A stretch of 64,000 bases of DNA, from assembly GCA_013823945.1 (NCBI GenBank), contig PNMZ01000001.1, positions 62,001-126,000 on the forward strand, in the 5' to 3' direction. The notes below the pieces were generated by a model that searched no databases, was not told the DNA's origin, and was given only the letters and a program-made list of their open reading frames with translations. Each line of letters opens with the position of its first letter. Position 1 is the first letter of the stretch. This DNA is from a bacterium. Its GTDB lineage: Bacteria; Armatimonadota; Fimbriimonadia; Fimbriimonadales; Fimbriimonadaceae. This document shows, piece by piece, positions 44,026 through 52,277 of the stretch. A program made the translations under genes and the position numbers.

Positions 44026-44943
44026 ATGAATATCTACAAAATCGGAGCCCTTCTGGGCCTCGCAACCATCAGTGTCGCGGCCCAAGCCGTCTCAACCCTC
44101 TCAGAAAATTTTGACTCATGGAACGATGGTTCCGGAAATCAAAATGGCTGGGCTGCCTACGGCAATAGTGCCATCAACACGAACGTTCAAAGCGTAGTCC
44201 GCCGAGGGCCCAACGGAAAAGCTGTCGAACTTAGATCACACCCAACCGATCAATCGGGTCTTCAAGGCGTAATCAATGGCTATCACTCTGCATTTGTGGA
44301 CTATGCCGGAGAAAGCACAATCAGTCAAGGAACTGCTGCCTATGATAGACTCAATGTTAGTTTCTGGTATCGGACACCAGACAACAATGCCCTAACCACA
44401 ACCAGCTGGGGCGGAATCCTCGAACTCAACCCAAGCTTTGATACTAATCGCTACGGCTGGGTCGGCCTGATTGACGGCGCAAAAGATACGACGGGCTTTT
44501 ACAACGCCGGTGATGGGCTGGTTTTCGAACTCGATACCATCCTCAATCTCAACGACACAAATGCGTCGTATGATCCAATCGCGAAGAATCTCAGCTATGC
44601 CACTTGGTACAGATTGCAGTACAACATTCAATTCGTAGACGGTATTAACGGTGACGAATCACCAAACGACATCATGACTGTGTCCGTTTTTGATGAAAGC
44701 AATATGCTCCTAGGATCCGTAACTGGCTCAACCTGGGAATCCGGATTCCGAGGAGCTTATGCATTCGGTAATCCCGGCCCCCACGGTGTCAATGGTATGG
44801 ACTTCCGCGCTCGAGTCTTTAACAATGACGCAAACTTGGGCTACATAGATGACTTCTACATGGAAGCCGTCCCCGAACCCATGACAATGACCGTCCTTGC
44901 CCTTGCCGCCCTCGTTGCAAAACGAAAACGCAAGCAAAAGTAA
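44026..44943 (+). CDS. PEP-CTERM sorted extracellular protein 2
   Basis: The 305-residue protein has a signal peptide (residues ~1-20, ISVAAQA), a jelly-roll-like body starting STLSENFDSWNDGSG, and a C-terminal anchor VPEPMTMTVLALAALVAKRKRK nearly identical to protein 1. The upstream sequence TTGGAAAGGAGCAAA is also nearly the same as for protein 1, so the pair shares ends but not middles. The starting motif (NFDSW...GW) is common in secreted adhesins and carbohydrate-binding domains. No catalytic residues seen. Confidence 0.88.
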   Translation: MNIYKIGALLGLATISVAAQAVSTLSENFDSWNDGSGNQNGWAAYGNSAINTNVQSVVRRGPNGKAVELRSHPTDQSGLQGVINGYHSAFVDYAGESTISQGTAAYDRLNVSFWYRTPDNNALTTTSWGGILELNPSFDTNRYGWVGLIDGAKDTTGFYNAGDGLVFELDTILNLNDTNASYDPIAKNLSYATWYRLQYNIQFVDGINGDESPNDIMTVSVFDESNMLLGSVTGSTWESGFRGAYAFGNPGPHGVNGMDFRARVFNNDANLGYIDDFYMEAVPEPMTMTVLALAALVAKRKRKQK

Positions 44944-44960
44944 GCCACACCTAACCTAGA

Positions 44961-44995
44961 AAAGCCCCGGTAAGAACAAAAGTCTCCGGGGCTTT
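44961..44995 (+). terminator. Hairpin terminator after PEP-CTERM gene 2
   Basis: AAAGCCCCGG pairs with CCGGGGCTTT across a 15-base loop. It lies between the PEP-CTERM gene and nuoE. Confidence 0.8.
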
Positions 44996-45027
44996 CCCAC
45001 GCCCAAAACTTCCCCAATCAAAAACAG

Positions 45028-45033
45028 TAGAAT
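45028..45033 (+). promoter_or_regulatory. TAGAAT -10 box of nuoE
   Basis: The sequence GTAGAATAAGAAAACCG directly before ATG 45044 is nearly the same before nuoF (GTAGAATAAGAAACCG). Both probably start transcription within a few bases of the ATG. Confidence 0.6.
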
Positions 45034-45043
45034 AAGAAAACCG

Positions 45044-45655
45044 ATGAGCGACCTGATTCAACTCGGAGCCGTAAACGAACGGCCAAAAGCACCCCGACCC
45101 GAAGAACTCGAACTCAAGTTCTCCCAAACCGCCGTCGATCAGCTCGAAGCCCTCAAAACCCACTACCCCAACGATAAAGCCTGTATCCTCCCTTGCCTCT
45201 GGATCGCTCAGAGAGAATACGACGGATACCTCAGTAGCAATGCGATCGCCGAAGTCGCCCATCGGCTCAGCCGCTCCTACGCCGAAATCGAAGGCGTCGC
45301 CACGTTCTACAGCATGTACAACACCGCCCACAGCGTCGGCAAACATATGATCGAAGTCTGTACATGTCTGACCTGCCATATGTGCGGAGCTTACAGAATC
45401 GGCGATTATCTCAAAGAAAAACTCGGAGTGGACTTCGGCGAAACCACCCCGGACGGACTGTTCACCCTCCACGAAGTCGAATGCCTAAACGCCTGCGATC
45501 GAGCCCCATTGCTCCAAGTCGGCGATCAATACCACGGCCCCGTTGACCACGCATACGTCGATAACCTCCTCGCCGAACTCAAAACCCAAGAGTCAACCGT
45601 TACCAAACTCGCTGACGAAATTGTCAAAGTCCATCTGCAAGATGGTCACAAATAA
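45044..45655 (+). CDS. nuoE: NADH-quinone oxidoreductase subunit E
   Basis: The 203-residue 24-kDa subunit carries the [2Fe-2S] cluster N1a in a thioredoxin-like fold. The cluster cysteines are in VCTCLTCHMCGAYRI and ECLNACDRAP. The first segment has extra cysteines beyond the usual C-x4-C. The N-terminal helical part has GVATFYSMYNTAH. It is its own unit, with a promoter like nuoF's and a shared bidirectional terminator at the end. Confidence 0.96.
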   Translation: MSDLIQLGAVNERPKAPRPEELELKFSQTAVDQLEALKTHYPNDKACILPCLWIAQREYDGYLSSNAIAEVAHRLSRSYAEIEGVATFYSMYNTAHSVGKHMIEVCTCLTCHMCGAYRIGDYLKEKLGVDFGETTPDGLFTLHEVECLNACDRAPLLQVGDQYHGPVDHAYVDNLLAELKTQESTVTKLADEIVKVHLQDGHK

Positions 45656-45689
45656 AAGGCTTCCGAATCGCCATTGACTCAGAAGCCTT
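45656..45689. terminator. Bidirectional terminator between nuoE and lipoprotein 3
   Basis: AAGGCTTC/GAAGCCTT with an 18-base loop, directly after the nuoE stop and 20 bases before the convergent lipoprotein stop. Confidence 0.7.
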
Positions 45690-45708
45690 AATCGTCGTTG
45701 GCGGGAAA

Positions 45709-45933
45709 CTACCTGCCGCGCTCTCCGGCCGTGTTTGCTGATCCTTTTCCAGATCCTAGAGCTGGTGCTTCTGCAGTGCCAACCGCCCCATCAGCTCCTA
45801 CCGGAGCACCAACAGACGGATTGTCCGAAGCTGTTGGGCCCGACGGCTCATAAGGTTCCTCTTTCTCACCACATCCAATGAGGCCCGCACTCAAGCAGGC
45901 CATCAAAGTTGCAATCAAGATTAATCGAGGCAT
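45709..45933 (-). CDS. Small lipoprotein, partner of pseudopilin module 3
   Basis: The 74-residue protein has lipobox SAGLIGC (Cys21) and a short tail EEPYEPSGPTASDN...GERGR that is Pro/Gly/Ala-rich and unlikely to fold. Start ATG 45933 lies one base after the pseudopilin stop (TGAGATG), so translation is coupled. No sequence similarity to known families beyond the lipobox. Confidence 0.78.
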   Translation of the reverse strand: MPRLILIATLMACLSAGLIGCGEKEEPYEPSGPTASDNPSVGAPVGADGAVGTAEAPALGSGKGSANTAGERGR

Positions 45934-45934
45934 C

Positions 45935-46846
45935 TCAGTATTGATCTCGATCCGGTCGGAAGTAGCACCAATACTGAACACCAGATGTTGTTCCAGGTGC
46001 AAAGCAAGGATAGAACGACCACTCAATTCCAACATTGTCGTATGTCGCGAACGGGTCACCAAATGGATTGTTGTTTCCAACAGTTCGGCTTGGTGAACCA
46101 ACCCGGATATTCCTTACCGAAGAATCCGTTCGAACAATCGGGTAACCCTTGGCATAGATCCAGTAAGTGTAATCGCCGCCGTTATCGGTGTACCACATGG
46201 CCCCGCTCATCAAGCCTGTAGTCTGGCCCTGAGGTCCAGCTCCCGGGCTGAACCGACAACCCAAAGTTGTCGAAAAACATGCAAGATAAGGACTTGAGTA
46301 GGCAATACCTGTGTGATTCGCACTCCCATGTGCCGGCCAAAGGAGAGGAACAATGGAAACATCGCCAATCGCAGTTCCAGAGTACGTATGGAGCAAGCCG
46401 TTCATACCCATAGAAATTTTGTTTGGTTGTGGCCCACCTACACGCTGAGTCGTAAACGATGCACGACCTTCCGTTGGTACACCAGCAAACTCGGTGATCT
46501 GCGGGTTTTTGCGGTACGGTTCAGTGCTGTTTGACCAGTGGAAGAAGTCCTCATCATCTCGGTAAAAACCGTTGTTACACCACCCAGTCGGATACGCACC
46601 GCCATAGCCAACCCACAAACCTTGCTGAGTACCATTCCTTCGGGAATAGGCACTTGGCATCAAGTCATCGTAGTCAGCCATGTAAATCATGAAGCCGGTA
46701 GCTGTTTGCTTCAGGTTACTGACTGATTGAGTTTTCTTTGCCGACGTTTTTGCTTGCGCAAAAACCGGGAACAGAATTGCCGCCAAGATCGCAATGATCG
46801 CAATCACGACCAGCAATTCAATCAATGTGAATGCAGTTCGTTTCAT
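45935..46846 (-). CDS. Pseudopilin-like protein, module 3
   Basis: The ~303-residue protein has the leader MKRTA/FTLIELLVVIAIIAILAAIL, IYMADYDDLMPSA, MGMNGLLHTYSGTAIGDVSI, a Cys pair ACFSTTLGCRFSPG, a second pair PCFAP...YWC and the shortened end FRPDRDQY. Start at ATG 46846 with AGGA 10 bases upstream, not the earlier in-frame codon. It faces away from nuoF, in the opposite orientation to modules 1 and 2. Confidence 0.83.
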   Translation of the reverse strand: MKRTAFTLIELLVVIAIIAILAAILFPVFAQAKTSAKKTQSVSNLKQTATGFMIYMADYDDLMPSAYSRRNGTQQGLWVGYGGAYPTGWCNNGFYRDDEDFFHWSNSTEPYRKNPQITEFAGVPTEGRASFTTQRVGGPQPNKISMGMNGLLHTYSGTAIGDVSIVPLLWPAHGSANHTGIAYSSPYLACFSTTLGCRFSPGAGPQGQTTGLMSGAMWYTDNGGDYTYWIYAKGYPIVRTDSSVRNIRVGSPSRTVGNNNPFGDPFATYDNVGIEWSFYPCFAPGTTSGVQYWCYFRPDRDQY

Positions 46847-46964
46847 CTGAAATAAATCCTCGAAGGCATTCAAAAACGACTGCCTCCAAAATTACTATAT
46901 CAGACTTTAGGCCCAAATGTCGAACTTTTTTAAAATGGTCATTCTAGACGCGCATGGTTTTTCA

Positions 46965-46999
46965 GATGGGGTTGATTCAATAAGCAAATCAACCCCATC
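46965..46999. terminator. Hairpin after lipoprotein 4
   Basis: A perfect 13-bp stem GATGGGGTTGATT/AATCAACCCCATC with a 9-base loop, just past the stop of the module 4 lipoprotein. No T-run on either side. Confidence 0.7.
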
Positions 47000-47006
47000 C
47001 ACAGGC

Positions 47007-47198
47007 TTAACCGCCTTCGGTCAATCCGCTTTCAGTCTGAACAGGAGCCGCTTCAGCTTTTGTTCGTCCTTCTCGACCCGGAACACTCTCGGAGGTCTTG
47101 TAACTGCCCTCTTCTGCAGGCTTATAGTCACCTGCTGGCTCAGATTGAGCACAGCCAATCAGGCCAACGACTACGACGAGCGCAACGATCCACTTCAT
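47007..47198 (-). CDS. Small lipoprotein, partner of pseudopilin module 4
   Basis: The 63-residue protein has lipobox VGLIGC (Cys16) and a charged tail (SVPGREGRTKAEAAPVQ) ending TEGG. Its ATG overlaps the pseudopilin stop (TAATG), a clear sign of coupled translation. Confidence 0.78.
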   Translation of the reverse strand: MKWIVALVVVVGLIGCAQSEPAGDYKPAEEGSYKTSESVPGREGRTKAEAAPVQTESGLTEGG

Positions 47199-48085
47199 TA
47201 AAAGAACACCGGGGTCCCGAAGTTTTGGAAGTCAAAGTCAGGCATAAAAAGAAGCGTATGGCAGAAGTTCGAATCTTGCCATTCATTCCATCGAGCCACA
47301 CCGTTCGCATTGTATGCCGCCCAGAAGTCATTTCGGAAATCACTGGCGTTAGTCGCCCCACCAGCTACTCGGGTGAACTTTGCATGGCTGTCAGCGTAAG
47401 TCGCGTTCATCCCTTGACCAAACAACCACATACTCGCACCATTCGGATTGCTGAGCTCACTCCAAGTTCCATTTGATCCATTGCAAGTAGGTGAACTCGG
47501 CACAAAACGGCATGGCCCAGCTGCTGAGCACCGCAAACGGCTCCCCGGTCGAGCATATCCGTCAAAATTGCGGTTACCGTACGGGTTGGTGATGACCCGC
47601 AACTTGGCAACGTCAGCAACTGCAGTCGCCGAGTACTCGGTGAGCAGTGTATTGTAAGCGTAACCAACAAACGATCGCGTCTTTGTCGCCGAAGCATACG
47701 GGGCACCAGCGACTTGAAAGTTATTCGCACCTGGCGATGCCAAGATTTGTTCGTTTTTCAAGTATGGTCGAACGTTGTTCGGCCAAGCTGCGTTCATAGC
47801 GGCCTGTGTGACCGCCGTGTCAGCACCGTTCCAATCGCCCGGGACGTTGACAAAACTGAGCCAGCTAAAGCCCGTACCAAGCCAAGGATATGCCAATGGG
47901 TAGTTATCGTCGTAGTCGCTCAAGTAGATTTGCAACGCCGTACCCATGTTCTTTTGGTTAGAAAGATCCTGAGTCTTTTTCGCCGCAACCTTCGCCTGCG
48001 CAAAGACCGGGAACAAAATTGCTGCCAAGATCGCGATAATTGCAATCACGACCAGCAGTTCAATCAATGTAAATGCTTTCTTCAT
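47198..48085 (-). CDS. Pseudopilin-like protein, module 4
   Basis: The ~295-residue protein has leader MKKA/FTLIE, FAQAKVAAKKTQDLSN, IYLSDYDDNYPLAYPW, VGYAYNTLLTEYSATAVADV, the Cys pair RCSAAGPCRFVPSS and an end MPDFDFQNFG. It is the most diverged of the four. ATG 48085 has AAGGA 9 bases before it; the longer frame is spurious. Its 5' region carries an 18-bp hairpin. Confidence 0.83.
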   Translation of the reverse strand: MKKAFTLIELLVVIAIIAILAAILFPVFAQAKVAAKKTQDLSNQKNMGTALQIYLSDYDDNYPLAYPWLGTGFSWLSFVNVPGDWNGADTAVTQAAMNAAWPNNVRPYLKNEQILASPGANNFQVAGAPYASATKTRSFVGYAYNTLLTEYSATAVADVAKLRVITNPYGNRNFDGYARPGSRLRCSAAGPCRFVPSSPTCNGSNGTWSELSNPNGASMWLFGQGMNATYADSHAKFTRVAGGATNASDFRNDFWAAYNANGVARWNEWQDSNFCHTLLFMPDFDFQNFGTPVFF

Positions 48086-48131
48086 GTGAATAAGTCCTTT
48101 TTGCCTCAGACCGAAGCCAGAAACAAAAGGA

Positions 48132-48176
48132 CAGCCGGGGCACGTAGGTAAAGAACCTACGAGCCCAGGCTGTCTC
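48132..48176 (-). promoter_or_regulatory. Long 5' hairpin upstream of pseudopilin 4
   Basis: GACAGCC/GGCTGTC, GGGC/GCCC and CGTAGGT/ACCTACG stack into an 18-bp stem with two single mismatches and a 5-base loop. On the minus strand it is followed by CTTTTG. No minus-strand gene precedes it, so it is probably in the pseudopilin leader rather than an ordinary terminator. Confidence 0.6.
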
Positions 48177-48283
48177 ACCACTCAGTACCATCAGCCCCAC
48201 CCCGAACGGTTCCCTCATTTTTACTTTTTCATCGAAGCTCCCCAGACCCACCCCCCACGCCAACTCAATCCACCGGTCCCGAG

Positions 48284-48289
48284 TAGAAT
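48284..48289 (+). promoter_or_regulatory. TAGAAT -10 box of nuoF
   Basis: Nine bases before ATG 48299, with the same flanks as the nuoE box. Confidence 0.6.
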
Positions 48290-48298
48290 AAGAAACCG

Positions 48299-49627
48299 AT
48301 GGCCGAATACAAGCTTCTATTCGAACACTCCCACGACCCCGAATTCAAAACCCTCAAAGGCTACCAAGCCAAAGGCGGATACAAGGGGCTCGAAAAAGCC
48401 TTCCGAATGGAACGCCAAGCCATCATCGATGAAATCAAAGCCTCCGGCCTGCGCGGACGCGGCGGAGCCGGATTCCCCACCTGGATCAAGTGGAACGGCA
48501 TCCCCAAAGAAAAAACCCAAACCCACTACGTCCTCTGCAACGCCGACGAAGGCGAACCTGGCACGTTCAAAGACAAGCAAATCATGGAAACAACCCCTTT
48601 TGTTCTCATCGAAGGGATGACCATCGCCGCATTTGCAACGCAAGCCGAAGTCGGCTACATCTATGTCCGCGCTGAATTCGTTGACGCCTGCCGCTCCCTC
48701 CGCCAAGCCATTGATGAAGCCTACGCGGGCGGATTTCTCGGCAAAAACATCCAAGGCTCCGGATTCGATTTCGACCTCTACCTCCACCTTGGTGCCGGCT
48801 CCTACGAGTGCGGTGAAGAATCCGCCCTCATGAGCTCCCTCATGGGCGAACGAGGAATGCCTCGCCTCAAATTCCCCCACGCCCCCCTCCCCACGATCAG
48901 TGGTCTTTTTGAGCGACCAACCGTTATCAACAACGTCGAATCTTACGCCTGCGCCCCCTATATCATCGAAAAAGGCGGCGAGTGGTACGCCACCCTCGGT
49001 GCATCCACCAAAAATTCCCGTGGAACCAAGCTTTTCAGCGTCTCTGGACACGTCAACAAGCCCGGAAACTATGAAATCGAGTTCGGCACCACCCTCACCG
49101 AACTCCTGGAACTCTCCGGCGGAATGAAAGGCGGCAAGCTCAAAGCTTGCGTCCCCGGCGGATCATCCGTCCCCATCATCAATGCCGAAGCTGTGGGCAA
49201 AGCCATCATCGGCTACGAAGAAATGGCCGAAGTCCAATCCATGGTGGGCTCCGGGGCTTGCATGTTCCTTAACGAGCACACCTGCATCGTCAGCTTCATC
49301 TGGCGCACCGCTTACTTCTATGCCATGGAATCATGCGGAAAATGCACCCCCTGCCGCGAAGGCACCAAGTGGATGGAGCAAATCCTCCGCCGTATCATCA
49401 TGGGTAACGGTCAACCCGGCGACATGGATCTCCTCCTCCAAATCACCCAACAAATTGACGGACGCAGCTTCTGTGGACTCGGTGACGCCGCCGCCTGGCC
49501 CGTCGCCGCCGCCATCCGCGTCTTCCCTGAAGAGTTCGAGTACTACATCAAGCACGGTAAATCAATGGTCAACACCTCCGAAGCCCGCGCACTCGCCCCA
49601 TCTTGGCAACAACCTGTCCTGGCATGA
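48299..49627 (+). CDS. nuoF: NADH-quinone oxidoreductase subunit F
   Basis: The 442-residue 51-kDa subunit binds NADH, FMN and a [4Fe-4S] cluster. Motifs: GLRGRGGAGFPTWIKW (NADH), CNADEGEPGTFKDK (FMN), GAGSYECGEESALMSSLMG, and the cluster cysteines ESCGKCTPCREG plus SFCGLGD near the end. It has its own promoter. nuoG does not follow, as the next gene is an unrelated small ORF. Confidence 0.97.
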   Translation: MAEYKLLFEHSHDPEFKTLKGYQAKGGYKGLEKAFRMERQAIIDEIKASGLRGRGGAGFPTWIKWNGIPKEKTQTHYVLCNADEGEPGTFKDKQIMETTPFVLIEGMTIAAFATQAEVGYIYVRAEFVDACRSLRQAIDEAYAGGFLGKNIQGSGFDFDLYLHLGAGSYECGEESALMSSLMGERGMPRLKFPHAPLPTISGLFERPTVINNVESYACAPYIIEKGGEWYATLGASTKNSRGTKLFSVSGHVNKPGNYEIEFGTTLTELLELSGGMKGGKLKACVPGGSSVPIINAEAVGKAIIGYEEMAEVQSMVGSGACMFLNEHTCIVSFIWRTAYFYAMESCGKCTPCREGTKWMEQILRRIIMGNGQPGDMDLLLQITQQIDGRSFCGLGDAAAWPVAAAIRVFPEEFEYYIKHGKSMVNTSEARALAPSWQQPVLA

Positions 49628-49628
49628 A

Positions 49629-49961
49629 ATGACCGATGCTGAGCTGACCGCTTTGATAGTTAAGTTAAATAAACTCTATCAGGCATGTGGACACGGCGAG
49701 TCATATCGAAATTTACTTCGGGATTTCCAGAACCCAACAGATGACGGATTCCGTGAGAGGTGGCAATTCGTCAAATTCTCCGGGATGGGTGGACTCGATG
49801 ACGAGTATTTGCCAACGAATAGATTGGAAAAAGTCGAATTCTATTTGCTCGCCGCAGAACTCTTCGACGAGCTCATCCGCCGAGGTATTCGTCCACCAGA
49901 ATCAGCAAGAGTCTCCAAGCAATTGCGAGAAATGGCTGGTTACATGCGGCACCTGGAATAG
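49629..49961 (+). CDS. Hypothetical 110-residue protein after nuoF
   Basis: The ATG lies 1 base after the nuoF stop (TGA A ATG), so it is likely translated from the nuoF mRNA. The predicted protein is helical and acidic, with MTDAELTALIVKLNKLYQA, a middle segment WQFVKFSGMGG and a C-terminal helix. No membrane segment, signal or family recognised. It could be a real accessory gene; the base composition matches its neighbours. Confidence 0.55.
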   Translation: MTDAELTALIVKLNKLYQACGHGESYRNLLRDFQNPTDDGFRERWQFVKFSGMGGLDDEYLPTNRLEKVEFYLLAAELFDELIRRGIRPPESARVSKQLREMAGYMRHLE

Positions 49962-50127
49962 CTTTCGTAGCGAGACTCCGGACGCAACTAGAGTATCGAA
50001 TCAAGCTGCCTTCTCAGTCGATAATTTATCTTGATCCCTCAGGCAAGGAAATTTCACGATCATTTCACGCATCATTGTTATACTACTTGGAGCTAAAGGC
50101 TCTTCGCCTTTGCTTTCCTGGAGAAAG

Positions 50128-50787
50128 ATGAAAAACAACATCAAGAGCTTAACCGTCGGAGTGCTAGCACTCGCAACCTCCGCTGCATACGCGGTAGACC
50201 TCAATATCGTCAATCACAGCTTCGAAGACCCTGCACTTGGAAGCGGTTCATTCTTCTATTCCCCAACTCCCGTACCCGGATGGACGGCAACTGCAACCGG
50301 TGGAGCAGACCGAGGAATTTGGAACACGGCAGCCTCCGGAAAAGATGGACTGAATATCGCATTCGTCTATGGAGTAAACGCCATCGCCCAGGATTTGACC
50401 CACGCAATCCTCGCCGATACAACCTACACCGTCACTTACCTCGTCGGCCGACCAGGTGGAGGAAACTTCAACTCCAACGTTGAGCTTTGGGCAGGCGGAT
50501 CCGTCGCCAATGGCGCGGTTACTGGCGGAACCCGCATCGCAAATCAAACCGTCGTGGTGCCTGGAATCGGTGATATGATCGAGCATTCGTTTACGTTCAC
50601 ATCTCCCAATTCAGGTGGAGTTGTCGGCCAAAATCTTGCTCTAAGATTTACAGGTCCAGACAATTCAGGTTCGTATGTGAGCTACGACAACTTCCGCATC
50701 TCAACTGAAGCCGTTCCCGAACCCGCAAGCATGACCGTCCTCGGACTCGCAGCAATTGCCGCCTATCGCAAAAAGCGAAAGGCATAA
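50128..50787 (+). CDS. PEP-CTERM sorted extracellular protein 3
   Basis: The 219-residue protein has a signal peptide (to ~residue 23, TSAAYA), a beta-sandwich-like body with NHSFEDPALGSGSFFYSP and PVPGWTATATGG (the DUF642/choice-of-anchor pattern), and the anchor VPEPASMTVLGLAAIAAYRKKRKA. Start ATG 50128 has TGGAGA directly before it; the longer frame is not favoured. A T-rich terminator follows. Confidence 0.88.
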   Translation: MKNNIKSLTVGVLALATSAAYAVDLNIVNHSFEDPALGSGSFFYSPTPVPGWTATATGGADRGIWNTAASGKDGLNIAFVYGVNAIAQDLTHAILADTTYTVTYLVGRPGGGNFNSNVELWAGGSVANGAVTGGTRIANQTVVVPGIGDMIEHSFTFTSPNSGGVVGQNLALRFTGPDNSGSYVSYDNFRISTEAVPEPASMTVLGLAAIAAYRKKRKA

Positions 50788-50809
50788 GCCCGCTCCAAAA
50801 ACAAACTAC

Positions 50810-50841
50810 AGCGAGAGTCCATATGCGGCTCTCGCTTTTTT
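50810..50841 (+). terminator. Rho-independent terminator after PEP-CTERM gene 3
   Basis: AGCGAGAG/CTCTCGCT with an 11-base loop, then TTTTT. Confidence 0.9.
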
Positions 50842-50892
50842 GTCCTAGCCACAAAGAATCCAAATCCAAAGCAAACGCCTCTCCCCATTTAC

Positions 50893-51672
50893 ATGCTCGA
50901 ACTTTTCGGCTGGATCGGAACCTTTCTCGTTGGATTCGTCCTCGGGCTCCTCGGCGGCGGCGGATCCATTCTCATTGTCCCTGTCCTGGTCTACCTGTTT
51001 CGACTCTCTGCCGAAATCAGCACATCTCTCTCCCTCCTCGTCGTCGGCCTTGCCTCCGCAATCGGAATAACTCTCACCCCCGCCAAAAAAGAAATCCACT
51101 GGCCCACCGCCATTGCATTTGCCATTCCCAGCGGCATCGGCGCATTCCTCGCCCGCCGATTCTTTGTCCCCGCCACCCCCGACCCAATCCTAGGCCTCAG
51201 TAAAGATGCCTTCCTCCTTGTTCTCTTCGCTGCCCTGATGCTGATCATCAGCATCAGAATGATCCGCCCCGACAAATCCCCCTCCCCAACCCAAGAGTCC
51301 CCCAAAACCGACTTTCTCAGATCAACCCCCGTGGGACTCGTCGTCGGCACCACCGCTGGCTACCTCGGCGCCGGAGGCGGTTTTCTCATCGTCCCCGCCT
51401 TGACCCAAGTCCTCCGCCTCTCCATCACCGCCGCTATCCCCACCTCTCTAGCGATCATCGCCGCCCAATCTCTCATCGGATTCACCGGAGCCTTCGGCCA
51501 ACCCCTCAACTACCCATTCGGCCTCATGCTCACCACCGTTGCAGTCGTGGGTGTAATCGCTGGATCATATACAAAGTCCAAAATCAACCCCGCCAAGCTC
51601 AAGCCGATATTCGGTTATTTCGTTCTCATCGTTGGCGTTTTCATGCTCATCCAAGAACTCATCCTCAAATAG
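50893..51672 (+). CDS. TauE/SafE family sulfite/organosulfur exporter
   Basis: The 259-residue protein has 7-8 membrane helices in two repeats, each with the family signature: FVLGLLGGGGSILIVPVLVYL in the first and AGYLGAGGGFLIVPALTQVL in the second. TauE/SafE proteins move sulfite, thiosulfate or organosulfonates across the membrane. The next two genes encode a rhodanese and a persulfide-dioxygenase-like protein, so sulfite or thiosulfate is the likely cargo (inference). Confidence 0.92.
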   Translation: MLELFGWIGTFLVGFVLGLLGGGGSILIVPVLVYLFRLSAEISTSLSLLVVGLASAIGITLTPAKKEIHWPTAIAFAIPSGIGAFLARRFFVPATPDPILGLSKDAFLLVLFAALMLIISIRMIRPDKSPSPTQESPKTDFLRSTPVGLVVGTTAGYLGAGGGFLIVPALTQVLRLSITAAIPTSLAIIAAQSLIGFTGAFGQPLNYPFGLMLTTVAVVGVIAGSYTKSKINPAKLKPIFGYFVLIVGVFMLIQELILK

Positions 51673-51728
51673 TCCCAGCCCCCGGAATCCATTTTTCAAC
51701 AACTCGCCTCTCCCCCTACAACACAGCA

Positions 51729-52277
51729 ATGAACATCACACTTCAGCAACTCGACCAGCTCCAAACGAGCCCGACCAAACCGCAACTCATCGACGTACGT
51801 GGCCCTTCCGAATTCGCCGCCGGACACATCCCCGGCGCAATCAACATCCCCATGGATCAAATCGAGTCCCGACTTGCGGACCTTCACGAAGAAGACGTGG
51901 TTCTCGTCTGCCAATCTGGACGCCGCGCCGGGATGACCTGCGAACTGATCCAACACCAACACCCAAAGCTCAAAGTTCTCGATGGCGGAACGGTCGCCTG
52001 GCAAACCGCCAACCGCCCCATCGTCTCCAGCACTCAAACCCGCTGGTCGCTTGATCGCCAAGTTCGCCTCGGTGCCGGACTCCTTATTCTCACCGGAATG
52101 TCCCTCGGCTTCTTCCTCAACCCCGGCTGGTACGGACTCGCCGCATTTGTCGGCGCCGGACTCACTTTTGCCGGTCTAACCGATATCTGCGGCATGGCTT
52201 TTGTCCTCGCTAAACTGCCCTGGAACAAGCCCGCCTCATGTCAAAACCCGACCAACCAAAAGGTACAAAACTCATGA
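51729..52277 (+). CDS. Membrane-bound rhodanese (YgaP-like)
   Basis: The 182-residue protein has an N-terminal rhodanese domain with LIDVRGPSEFAAGHIPGAINIP and the persulfide-carrying cysteine in VCQSGRRAG. A C-terminal DUF2892-type membrane hairpin (LGAGLLILTGMSLGFFLNPGWYG) follows. It transfers sulfane sulfur, probably at the membrane. It overlaps the start of the MBL gene by ATGA. Confidence 0.92.
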   Translation: MNITLQQLDQLQTSPTKPQLIDVRGPSEFAAGHIPGAINIPMDQIESRLADLHEEDVVLVCQSGRRAGMTCELIQHQHPKLKVLDGGTVAWQTANRPIVSSTQTRWSLDRQVRLGAGLLILTGMSLGFFLNPGWYGLAAFVGAGLTFAGLTDICGMAFVLAKLPWNKPASCQNPTNQKVQNS

